The position numbers and the translations under genes are program-made. A DNA stretch of 7,790 bases from Verrucomicrobiia bacterium (GTDB lineage Bacteria > Verrucomicrobiota > Verrucomicrobiia > CAIQCK01): positions 1 through 7,790 of the forward strand of contig JAOACV010000090.1 of NCBI GenBank assembly GCA_026417675.1, given 5' to 3'. The stretch's first letter is position 1, and every line of letters starts with the position of its first letter. Of this stretch, positions 1 to 5,744 are shown piece after piece. Below the pieces are notes generated by a model, which did not search any database, had not been told where the DNA came from, and saw only the letters and a list, made by a program, of their open reading frames with translations.

Positions 1-190
1 GGGCCGCGACCGCCCCGGCTTCAAGAAGGGCACGCAGGAGGTCAAGCTGCCGCTGCTGCCGCGCTACGACGGCGAGTTTCTCGATTTGTCGAAGGTCATT
101 CGCGGCGAGAAAAAGTTCGAATACGGCCCCGCCCACGACCTCGCGGTTCAGGAAACCGTGTTGCGGGCGAGCGGGATGCCTGTGGACTGA
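1..190 (+). CDS. C-terminal end of a Gfo/Idh/MocA family oxidoreductase (5' end outside window)
   Basis: The reading frame enters at base 2 and stops at TGA 188-190, giving 62 residues that begin GRDRPGFKKG. The tail reads LDLSKVIRGEKKFEY, then HDLAVQETVLRASGMPVD. This matches the usual end of NAD(P)-dependent Gfo/Idh/MocA oxidoreductases of Verrucomicrobiota and Planctomycetota, where a helix with an 'RGE-K-EY--EHDL-VQE--L-ASGMP' pattern closes the protein. The Rossmann half and the catalytic lysine lie outside the window, so substrate and any export signal are unknown. It converges on a second member of the same superfamily at 277-1575, with the inverted repeat at 198-271 between them. The frame is certain from codon usage and the clean stop. 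The family is probable from the tail alone. Confidence 0.75.
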   Translation, partial: GRDRPGFKKGTQEVKLPLLPRYDGEFLDLSKVIRGEKKFEYGPAHDLAVQETVLRASGMPVD

Positions 191-197
191 GCAACTC

Positions 198-271
198 AAG
201 GGGCGGCGGTTTGGAACCGCCGCAACAGGCGCGGAGCGCCGGGCTGCGGCGCTCGCAAACCGCCGGTCCTT
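198..271. repeat. Multi-hairpin inverted repeat between convergent genes (REP-like element or bidirectional terminator)
   Basis: The outer arms AAGGGGCGGCGGTTTG (198-213) and CAAACCGCCGGTCCTT (256-271) pair at 14 of 16 positions. Inside are two alternative hairpins: GCGGCGGTT (203-211) with AACCGCCGC (215-223) around a 3-base loop, 9 perfect pairs; and GAGCGCC (234-240) with GGCGCTC (248-254) around a 7-base loop. The element fills almost the whole 86-base gap between two converging stop codons. No run of T follows on either strand, so a classical Rho-independent terminator is not evident. It could still block read-through or be a copy of a dispersed palindromic repeat; the copy number cannot be known from one window. 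Confidence 0.6.
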
Positions 272-276
272 GAAAT

Positions 277-1575
277 TCAGAAAAACTTCGTCTCGCCCGG
301 GCGGGCCATCGGGGCGACAGGGAGCGGCGCGTTCCAATCGAGCTTGTCGGGGACGAGTTGCTGCTTGGAGTTCATGGCCATTTCCCACGTGATTTCCTGA
401 CCCGTGTAGGCGGCCATGCGGCCCATGATCGCCGCCAGCGTGCTGTGGGCCATGTAGCGGCCGTTGTTGATCGGTTTGCCCGAACGGATGGCCGCGAACA
501 GCGCCTGGTGCTCGGCGTCGTACATGCTGGTTTTCACCTTTTTGTCGTAGCGCCAGTTGGTCTCACCCTCGATGCGATATTTCAGCAGATAGCAGCGGCC
601 CTTGGTGCCCAGGAAGGTGTCGGAGACCTCGTCATAGCAGCCGGCCTGGGCCCGCACGTTGGCGTACATCCGCACCCCGTTGGCGTACTCGTAGACGATC
701 GCGCCGTGATCGAACACGTCGCCGTACACCGGGCCGAAGCAGGACGACCGGCCGGCGGTGGCGAAGGCCGTCTCGGGCGTCTGCTCGCGCAGGGCCCAAC
801 ACCCTTTGTCCATGCTGTGCAAGAGCGACTGCGGCACGTCGTCGCCCGAAAGCCAGTTGAAGTGATACCAGTTGCGGAACTGATACTCCATCTCGCTCCA
901 TTCCGGCTTGCGCTCGATGAGCCGGTAGGGCGAACGCAGGTATTCGCACTGGATGGCTACAATGTCGCCAATCTCGCCCGCCTGCATCCGCTGCACGGCC
1001 TCGCGCCGGCCGAGATGATAACGATAGGTCACGCCCGCCAGAAAGCCCGTGCCGTTTTTCTTGCAGAGTTCGTCCGCCTCCAAGAGTTTCAACACGCCGG
1101 CGACATCCACGGCGCCGGGCTTTTCGGCGAACACGTGCTTCCTGGCCTTCACCGCCGCCAGCGCATAGTCGGCGTGAAACCGGGACGCGCAGGCGATGAG
1201 CACCACGTCACAATTCTCAATGACGCCGCGATAACCGTTCAGGCCGGCGAACTGCCGCTCCTGTGGCACCTCCACCCGATCCTTGAACTTCGGCGCGAGC
1301 GTTTTGACCGCCAGGTCGGTCTTGTCGGCAAAAACATCCGCCACAGCCCAGAGCTTCGTGTCCGAGTCGCCCGTCAAGGCGTCGCTGGCCGCGCCAGTGC
1401 CGCGCCCGCCGCAGCCGATCAGGCCGAGTTTGATTGGCCCTCCTTCCGCCGCGTGGGCGAAGCGGCGCGGGTCCAGCGCGCCGAGCAACGTGGCGCCGCT
1501 CACGGCGGCCGAGGTTTTCAGAAAGTTGCGGCGGGTAGTCATGGATGCGTCGTGACGTGGACTTGTAGAGTTCAT
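277..1575 (-). CDS. TAT-exported Gfo/Idh/MocA family oxidoreductase
   Basis: The 432-residue product is a probable NAD(P)-dependent oxidoreductase of the glucose-fructose oxidoreductase / inositol dehydrogenase superfamily, likely acting on a sugar or cyclitol outside the cytoplasm. A twin-arginine leader is visible at residues 14-43 (TRRNFLK, a hydrophobic stretch, then AHAAEGG). The Rossmann fold follows with IKLGLIGCGGRG at 48-59. The sheet segment CDVVLIACASRFH (122-134) leads to the family's EKP motif at 151-153, which carries the catalytic lysine. The C-terminal substrate domain includes YHFNWLSGDD (237-246) and the conserved-type histidine in LLHSMDKG (251-258). Length is normal for TAT-type members. 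The ATG at 1575 is used here; an ATG at 1540-1542 (residue 12) gives a more typical leader, MTTRRNFLK, and may be the true start. Neither has a clear Shine-Dalgarno. Substrate unknown. The gene stands alone on its strand. Confidence 0.9.
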   Translation of the reverse strand: MNSTSPRHDASMTTRRNFLKTSAAVSGATLLGALDPRRFAHAAEGGPIKLGLIGCGGRGTGAASDALTGDSDTKLWAVADVFADKTDLAVKTLAPKFKDRVEVPQERQFAGLNGYRGVIENCDVVLIACASRFHADYALAAVKARKHVFAEKPGAVDVAGVLKLLEADELCKKNGTGFLAGVTYRYHLGRREAVQRMQAGEIGDIVAIQCEYLRSPYRLIERKPEWSEMEYQFRNWYHFNWLSGDDVPQSLLHSMDKGCWALREQTPETAFATAGRSSCFGPVYGDVFDHGAIVYEYANGVRMYANVRAQAGCYDEVSDTFLGTKGRCYLLKYRIEGETNWRYDKKVKTSMYDAEHQALFAAIRSGKPINNGRYMAHSTLAAIMGRMAAYTGQEITWEMAMNSKQQLVPDKLDWNAPLPVAPMARPGETKFF

Positions 1576-1630
1576 GGCATTTTGAGAATTCGAGCTTGGT
1601 TGATGCTGTTGAATGTGCGAAATCGCGCCC

Positions 1631-1658
1631 AGTGTAGCCCCTTGGCGGCCATCTACAA
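1631..1658 (-). promoter_or_regulatory. Weak candidate promoter for the TAT oxidoreductase gene
   Basis: On the minus strand TTGTAG (complement of 1653-1658) is followed after 16 bases by TACACT (complement of 1631-1636). TACACT matches 4 of 6 positions of TATAAT, and TTGTAG matches only the first three of TTGACA. It lies about 55 bases upstream of the ATG at 1575 in a locally AT-richer stretch. The match is weak and could be chance. Confidence 0.2.
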
Positions 1659-1680
1659 CAAGATTTACAGGCCCCGCTCG

Positions 1681-1986
1681 TCAGCGCGTCCGTCTGCGCC
1701 GCAGCAAGAGAAGCGTGCCGGCGCTGCCGCCGGGCGTGAGCGTGCCGCCCTTGGGGACAGTGACGGGCGTCAACAACGTGCCATCGCCGCCGAGCGCGCC
1801 GCAGGTGAACTCGATGGGATTGTCAAAGACCACGCCGCCGCCGCGTTTCGTCAGATGGAGGTCGCCGCGGAGCGTGCCGTCGAAAGCTTGGCCGGCAAGG
1901 TTCGCGTTGACGGCCAACGTGGCGGTCGCGCAGGCGCTCGACGACACCGCGCTTGACGGAAGGAAGCTTGTCCGGCAGCGTTGCGG
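1681..1986 (-). pseudogene. Probable remnant of an autotransporter-associated beta-strand repeat protein
   Basis: A minus-strand frame is open from just after a stop at 1987-1989 to a TGA at 1681-1683. The only in-frame start visible is GTG at 1945-1947, which would give 88 residues. The product contains LRGDLHLTKRGGG, then FTCGALGGDGTLLTPVTV, then PKGGTLTPGGSAGTLLLL, and ends in RRRRTR. The pattern 'GxLxGxGTL-xxVTV-xGGTLxPGxSxGTL' is typical of the final repeat of large secreted autotransporter-associated proteins found in Verrucomicrobiota. Those are normally hundreds to thousands of residues long, so this piece lacks nearly the whole protein and any signal peptide, and a stop lies directly upstream. 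I read it as a decayed tail. A short real gene or a chance frame in GC-rich DNA are alternatives. It is divergent from trpC, ending its upstream side 7 bases before that start codon. Confidence 0.4.
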
Positions 1987-1995
1987 TCAAGCCTC

Positions 1996-2772
1996 ATGAC
2001 CATTCTCGACACTATCATCGCCCACAAGCGCGCCGAGATCGCGGCGCTGCGACCGCGCGCGGCGGAGTGGAAGCGGCTGGCGGCGGCGCGGAGCGATAGG
2101 CGCGACTTTGCGGCGGCGCTGCACCGGCCGGACGGGCGCGTGGCGCTCATCGCGGAGGTGAAGAAGGCGTCACCCTCGGCGGGCGTGATCCGGCCCGACT
2201 TTGATCCGGTTGCGATTGCGCGCGACTACGAGCGCGGCGGCGCGTCGTGCTTGAGCGTGCTGACGGATGAGAAGTTCTTTCAAGGCCATCTCGACCACCT
2301 GCGACGCATCCGCGAAGCGGTGAAGCTGCCGTTGCTGCGAAAGGATTTCATCGTGGATGAAGCGCAGGTCTATGAGGCCGTCGCCGCGGGCGCGGACTGC
2401 GTGCTGCTGATCGTGGCGTGTCTGAAGCAGGAGGAGTTGGTTCGTCTGCTCAAGGCGGCGGCCGATTGCGCGCTGGACGCGCTCGTGGAAGTGCATGACG
2501 AGGCCGAATGTAACCGCGCGTTGGCCGCTGGCGCGCGGATCATCGGCGTCAACAATCGCGACCTGAAGACCTTCGAGGTGGACCTGGCGACCACGGAGCG
2601 AATCGCAAGCCTGGCGCGGAATGCGCGGAGGATTCTCGTCGCCGAGAGCGGCATTCACACGCGCGCCGACGTGCAACGGCTGGCGCGATGCGGCGTCAAC
2701 GCGGTCCTCGTCGGCGAGTCGCTGATGCGGAGCAAGGACATTGCGGCGAAGGCGAGGGAGTTGATGCCGTGA
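1996..2772 (+). CDS. trpC: Indole-3-glycerol-phosphate synthase (EC 4.1.1.48)
   Basis: This cytoplasmic enzyme closes the indole ring in tryptophan synthesis, converting 1-(2-carboxyphenylamino)-1-deoxyribulose 5-phosphate to indole-3-glycerol phosphate with loss of CO2 and water. The 258 residues fit the single-domain family length and form one (beta/alpha)8 barrel. Expected catalytic and phosphate-binding residues are visible, by alignment from memory to the Sulfolobus enzyme: E54 and K56 in AEVKKASPS, K116 in LLRKDFIVDE, E165 in LVEVHDE, N186 and R188 in GVNNRDL, E217 and S218 in VAESGI, and GES at 240-242. I chose ATG 1996 (MTILDTIIAHK, the usual family start) over an in-frame TTG at 1981. 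No Shine-Dalgarno is evident. It is not fused to trpF or trpD, and no other trp gene lies nearby, so it is transcribed alone within this window. Function is near certain. Confidence 0.97.
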   Translation: MTILDTIIAHKRAEIAALRPRAAEWKRLAAARSDRRDFAAALHRPDGRVALIAEVKKASPSAGVIRPDFDPVAIARDYERGGASCLSVLTDEKFFQGHLDHLRRIREAVKLPLLRKDFIVDEAQVYEAVAAGADCVLLIVACLKQEELVRLLKAAADCALDALVEVHDEAECNRALAAGARIIGVNNRDLKTFEVDLATTERIASLARNARRILVAESGIHTRADVQRLARCGVNAVLVGESLMRSKDIAAKARELMP

Positions 2773-2784
2773 TGCGTGATGCGT
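2769..2784 (+). repeat. Short tandem repeat GTGATGC x2 over the trpC stop codon
   Basis: GTGATGC occurs twice in tandem (2769-2775 and 2776-2782), followed by GT, and is preceded by the near-copy TGATGCC (2762-2768). The first unit contains the trpC TGA stop. With only two exact units this may be chance, or the edge of a small intergenic repeat. Confidence 0.35.
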
Positions 2785-2952
2785 AGCCCGGGAATCACTG
2801 GAAAGTCAGCACGCTTCGCGCGGACCTGGCTTACGAAGGAAGCCGCGGGGCGCGCGGTCGCTTTGACCGAACTCAACCGCCAGAAGTTTCACATGCTGAA
2901 GCACGAGCCGGTCGTGGTTGCTTGGCAACACCTTTGCCTTTTGCTTCTTTGG

Positions 2953-2969
2953 ACGCGCCGCCGCGTTTT
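2953..2969 (+). terminator. Weak candidate Rho-independent terminator downstream of trpC
   Basis: ACGCG (2953-2957) pairs with CGCGT (2962-2966) around a CCGC loop. The second arm runs into a short T stretch (2966-2969), as expected for intrinsic termination on the plus strand. The stem is only five pairs, plus one possible G-U, and it sits 180 bases after the trpC stop, so support is modest. Elsewhere in 2773-3031 I see only two small hairpins (2855-2869 and 2917-2929) and no believable gene. Confidence 0.3.
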
Positions 2970-3031
2970 CGCAAGCGCAGATGCCAACCGACCGCTCTGG
3001 ACCGATTCGTGTGAGTTTGTGTTGCCGGTCG

Positions 3032-4324
3032 TTATTTGGCGCCTATGCAATAGAGCGCGCGGTTGGAGCGAAGATAGAGGCGGCCGTTGATCGGCGCGGG
3101 TGAGGCGCGGAACAACTCGCCCGCGCGATCGCCGAGGGAATTGCGGGCGATGATGTCAAGCTTGGGGCCGGGGCGGATGACGAGGGTTTCGCCGAATTCG
3201 GTGTTGAGGTAGATGAGGCCGCCGGACTCGATGGGCGACGCGGTGAACGCGCTGCGAATCTTCTGCGGCGCGGCGGCTTTGCCGGAAGCGCCTTGCGCGG
3301 TGGAGGAGGCGGGGACAACGGGAATGGTTTCCGACCAGAGGACCTTGCCGGAACGGGCCTCGTAGGTCGTGGCGATCCCTTTCATGTCAATGACGAACAG
3401 GTAATCGCCGACGACGATGGGCGAGGCGACGTCGCGGACCTTGGGACGCGGCGTGTGCCAGACGCGATGGGTTTCGCTCACGTCGCCGGAGCCGCCCGGG
3501 CGGACCGCATAAACGTCGCCGGGCAGGCCGTTGACGGCAAACAGCAAGCCGTGGGCGAACTCCGGCACCGGCTCGCCCCGGCCGTTGAAGCCGCGGCAGT
3601 TCCAGAGCGGCTTGCCGGTGGCGGGGTCGTAGGCGTCGAGGCCGGTTTGGCAGTTGACCACCACTTCGGAACGATTGCCCGCTCGGATTTCGATCGGCGT
3701 GCTCCAACCTCCCATCGGTTTGTCCTCGCGCGGAGTGCGCCACAGAATCTTGCCGGTCTTTTTGTCGAGCGCCACGATGGAAGACGGGCCTTGCGCGTCG
3801 CAGTTCTGAATGACCCGGTCGCCAACAAGTATCGGGGATGCGGCAACGCCCCAGGGACCGGGAAACTCGCCGAGCGTTTGCGACCAAAGCGGTTTTCCGT
3901 CGAGGTCAAAGCAGTGGATGCCGGCCCGGTCGAAGAACGCGATCACGCGCTCGCCGTCGGTGACGCAGGTCGGCGTCGCGAAGCTGTTCATGCCGTGCGT
4001 CTTGCCCGGTGAATCGCAAGAAATCGCCCTCTCCCATAGCAGCTTCCCGTCGCGCGCGTCGAGGGCAAGCACGAAGCGCGTGCGCCCCTGATCGGTCGCG
4101 GTGGTGAGGAAGATGCGGTGCCCCCAATTGACAGGCGACGAGTGTCCATCGCCTTTCAGCTCGACGCGCCAGAGGATGTTTTGAGGCCCCCACTTTGTCG
4201 GCAGGGGCGCTCCGACATGGTGGCCGGTACCCGCCGGGCCGCGGAAGCGGGGCCAGTTTTCAGCCGCGTCCGCGGTCAGAGAGAGCGTGAAGGAAAAGAG
4301 GAGCGCAGATGTGATTTGTTTCAT
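3032..4324 (-). CDS. Secreted PQQ-type (BamB-like) beta-propeller repeat protein
   Basis: The 430-residue product is a predicted periplasmic or surface beta-propeller. A Sec signal peptide (MKQITSALLF, then SFTLSLTADA) ends with an A-x-A site after residue 20. The mature protein opens NWPRFRGPAGTG (23-34), a hallmark of PQQ-like propeller proteins in Planctomycetota and Verrucomicrobiota. Blade motifs of the type 'D--TGK-LW' recur: DARDGKLLWER (89-99), DLDGKPLWSQ (140-149), DKKTGKILWRT (187-197), DPATGKPLWNC (233-243) and EARSGKVLWSE (322-332). The family name comes from the fold; nothing here shows PQQ binding or dehydrogenase activity, and a binding or scaffold role is equally possible. A low-complexity A/S/G/K stretch (about 339-355) looks like a loop insertion. 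ATG 4324 was chosen because longer in-frame starts add a non-protein-like basic region overlapping the upstream gene. It lies 29 bases after that gene's stop, so probably in one operon. No clear Shine-Dalgarno. Confidence 0.92.
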   Translation of the reverse strand: MKQITSALLFSFTLSLTADAAENWPRFRGPAGTGHHVGAPLPTKWGPQNILWRVELKGDGHSSPVNWGHRIFLTTATDQGRTRFVLALDARDGKLLWERAISCDSPGKTHGMNSFATPTCVTDGERVIAFFDRAGIHCFDLDGKPLWSQTLGEFPGPWGVAASPILVGDRVIQNCDAQGPSSIVALDKKTGKILWRTPREDKPMGGWSTPIEIRAGNRSEVVVNCQTGLDAYDPATGKPLWNCRGFNGRGEPVPEFAHGLLFAVNGLPGDVYAVRPGGSGDVSETHRVWHTPRPKVRDVASPIVVGDYLFVIDMKGIATTYEARSGKVLWSETIPVVPASSTAQGASGKAAAPQKIRSAFTASPIESGGLIYLNTEFGETLVIRPGPKLDIIARNSLGDRAGELFRASPAPINGRLYLRSNRALYCIGAK

Positions 4325-4353
4325 GGGTTGAAGGGACGGAAGGATACGAGTTT

Positions 4354-5652
4354 CTATTTCTCCAAGGTTCTCCGCACGACCTGCATCGTCTCGGTCTGGC
4401 GGCGGCGGACGAACTCCATCGCTTTGCGGACCTTGGCCAGGGCCGCGTCGTAATCGCGGTGGATTTCCAACAGCGGCGCGGTGATCTTCTCCGCCGAATC
4501 GCGGTCCACGTCCGACAGCCACTCCTCGACGCCGAGGTCCCGAAGCATCCACGCCTTGCGGCCCGCTTCGACAAAACGCGGGTGGATCACCGGCGTGCCG
4601 GCGGCCAGACCGAGGATGATCGAGTGCATCTCCATGCTCACGATCGCGCGGGCGCGCGCGTAAACCGAAAACGCCTGATCGGGCAGCCAGAAATCGTCCT
4701 TGAAGCGAACGTGCCGCCGCAGGGCTTCCGGCAACGGGTCCACGATCAGACGTTTGGCCGGCTCAATCTCCAGGTCCACTTCGGGGCAAACCAGCACCGG
4801 CAATCCGGTCTCGGCGACCCAGCGCGCCACCAGATCGCGGAGCTTGGCGGCGTGAAGTTGCTCGCGCCGATCGTCCAGAAATCCGCCCTGTTTGGAGCGG
4901 ATGGTCAGCGTGATGAACTTGCGCGGCTCCAACCGGTGGTGCGCCATGAACGCGTCGGCCCACCGTTCGTCGCGCAGATCGAAGGCGAACGTGCTGTCGG
5001 GGCCGAACTCGAGCCCCGGCGGGGCCAGACCGATGCTCTTGAGATACTCGATGGAGTCGCCGTCGCGGGCGAAGACGAACGCCGCGTCGGCCAGGACCTT
5101 CTTGAACAACACGTCGCTGGGCGGGGCGAACAGATCGAACGTCTGGCAGTAGATGCCGTAGCGTTTGCCGGCGTCGCGCGCCATGAACAGCGGCATGGCC
5201 AGCGGGATGGTGCGGTTCCAGTCGCGATCCCATCGTCCGAACGACAACGTCGTGCCCGAGTTGTAGAGGATCAGGTCCGCGCGATCGAAGGCTTCGCGGA
5301 ACGGCTGCGGCAGCGGTTTGCCGCTCTTGAACGGATTGGCCAGCAGCCGGCAGTTGGGAAAGCGGTCTTTCAGATATTGCCGATACTGCTCCAGCGAACC
5401 GTGCGCCACGACCGTCACTTCGGCGCCGGGGATGTGTTTCTCCACCAGGCGCAACAGTCCCGGCGTGATGGCGATGTCGCCGATGTTGCGAAAACTCCAC
5501 GAGAAGAAAACGAGGATCGAATGTCGCCGAGGCTGCTCGGCGACGGGTTCTCGGGCCACGGCCAAGCAGCGCGCCCCGGCTGCCGCGACGAGCGAGGCGA
5601 GGAACCGCCGTCGAGTCAACCTCTGGCATGTTGTCGCCGTGTCGTCGTGCAT
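4354..5652 (-). CDS. Polysaccharide pyruvyl transferase family protein with TAT leader
   Basis: The 432-residue protein has the polysaccharide pyruvyl transferase fold, whose known members add ketal pyruvate from phosphoenolpyruvate to exopolysaccharide or cell-wall sugars. Visible blocks are FRNIGDIAITPGLL (54-67), YNSGTTLSFG (130-139, in place of the family's Gly-rich loop), FARDGDSIEYLKSIGL (194-209), FGPDSTFAFDL (216-226) and the C-terminal signature MEMHSIILGLAAGTPVI (340-356), whose usual form is RLHxxxxALaxGxPvi; the histidine is H343. The N-terminus is a TAT-type leader, LTRRRFLASLVAAAGA (12-27), unexpected for an enzyme using a cytoplasmic donor. ATG 5650-5652 is preferred because it places the RR pair near the N-terminus. 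An in-frame ATG at 5755-5757 overlaps the upstream stop and adds 35 non-conserved residues. The 92-base gap upstream contains an AT-rich patch (5708-5727) that could hold an internal promoter. Donor and acceptor are unknown. Confidence 0.88.
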   Translation of the reverse strand: MHDDTATTCQRLTRRRFLASLVAAAGARCLAVAREPVAEQPRRHSILVFFSWSFRNIGDIAITPGLLRLVEKHIPGAEVTVVAHGSLEQYRQYLKDRFPNCRLLANPFKSGKPLPQPFREAFDRADLILYNSGTTLSFGRWDRDWNRTIPLAMPLFMARDAGKRYGIYCQTFDLFAPPSDVLFKKVLADAAFVFARDGDSIEYLKSIGLAPPGLEFGPDSTFAFDLRDERWADAFMAHHRLEPRKFITLTIRSKQGGFLDDRREQLHAAKLRDLVARWVAETGLPVLVCPEVDLEIEPAKRLIVDPLPEALRRHVRFKDDFWLPDQAFSVYARARAIVSMEMHSIILGLAAGTPVIHPRFVEAGRKAWMLRDLGVEEWLSDVDRDSAEKITAPLLEIHRDYDAALAKVRKAMEFVRRRQTETMQVVRRTLEK

Positions 5653-5744
5653 ATGTTCATCGTGCTTGGAGGGGCAGCGTAGTCGCGCGCCGGTCCGGGG
5701 CAAGCGTAAAAAAGTTCCCTTTTGTTTGCTCGGGGCCTGTCGCG

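Larger units (their letters stand above)
1576..1995. other. Divergent spacer between the oxidoreductase and trpC
   Basis: This 420-base stretch separates the divergent starts of the minus-strand oxidoreductase and trpC. Its left part (about 1576-1680) is less GC-rich than the neighbouring genes and holds a weak minus-strand promoter candidate. The right part (1681-1986) holds a minus-strand open frame resembling a fragment of a beta-strand repeat protein, annotated separately. Upstream of trpC, TTGACG (1953-1958) resembles a -35 box, but I see no -10 at the right spacing. I see no riboswitch, no attenuator hairpin followed by a T run, and no leader peptide with tryptophan codons that would point to trp attenuation. 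Confidence 0.5.

Noticed and set aside
358..1956. Long plus-strand open frame (532 codons) opposite the TAT oxidoreductase gene
   Set aside because: It is antisense to a clear Gfo/Idh/MocA gene. Its product is rich in H, V, A and R without recognisable motifs, as expected from the complement of a GC-rich gene.
2776..3090. Plus-strand open frame of 104 codons after trpC
   Set aside because: No Shine-Dalgarno, no family resemblance, mixed composition, and it runs into the convergent propeller gene. I treat it as spacer.
3293..4012. Plus-strand open frame (239 codons) inside the propeller gene
   Set aside because: It is antisense to repeated 'D--TGK-LW' blades on the minus strand, and its product has no motifs.
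4325..4552. 76-codon N-terminal extension of the propeller protein
   Set aside because: It overlaps the end of the pyruvyl-transferase gene in another frame and puts a signal peptide in the middle of the protein. The ATG at 4324 with a normal Sec signal is far better.
4459..5682. Plus-strand open frame (407 codons) opposite the pyruvyl-transferase gene
   Set aside because: It mirrors a gene with well-conserved motifs on the minus strand. The plus-strand product is compositionally biased (R, Q, V) with no domain signature.
5709..5727. Possible terminator-like hairpin (AAAAG, loop, CTTTT) between the deacetylase and pyruvyl-transferase genes
   Set aside because: The stem is five mostly A-T pairs and unlikely to stop transcription. 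I regard it only as an AT-rich patch in the spacer.
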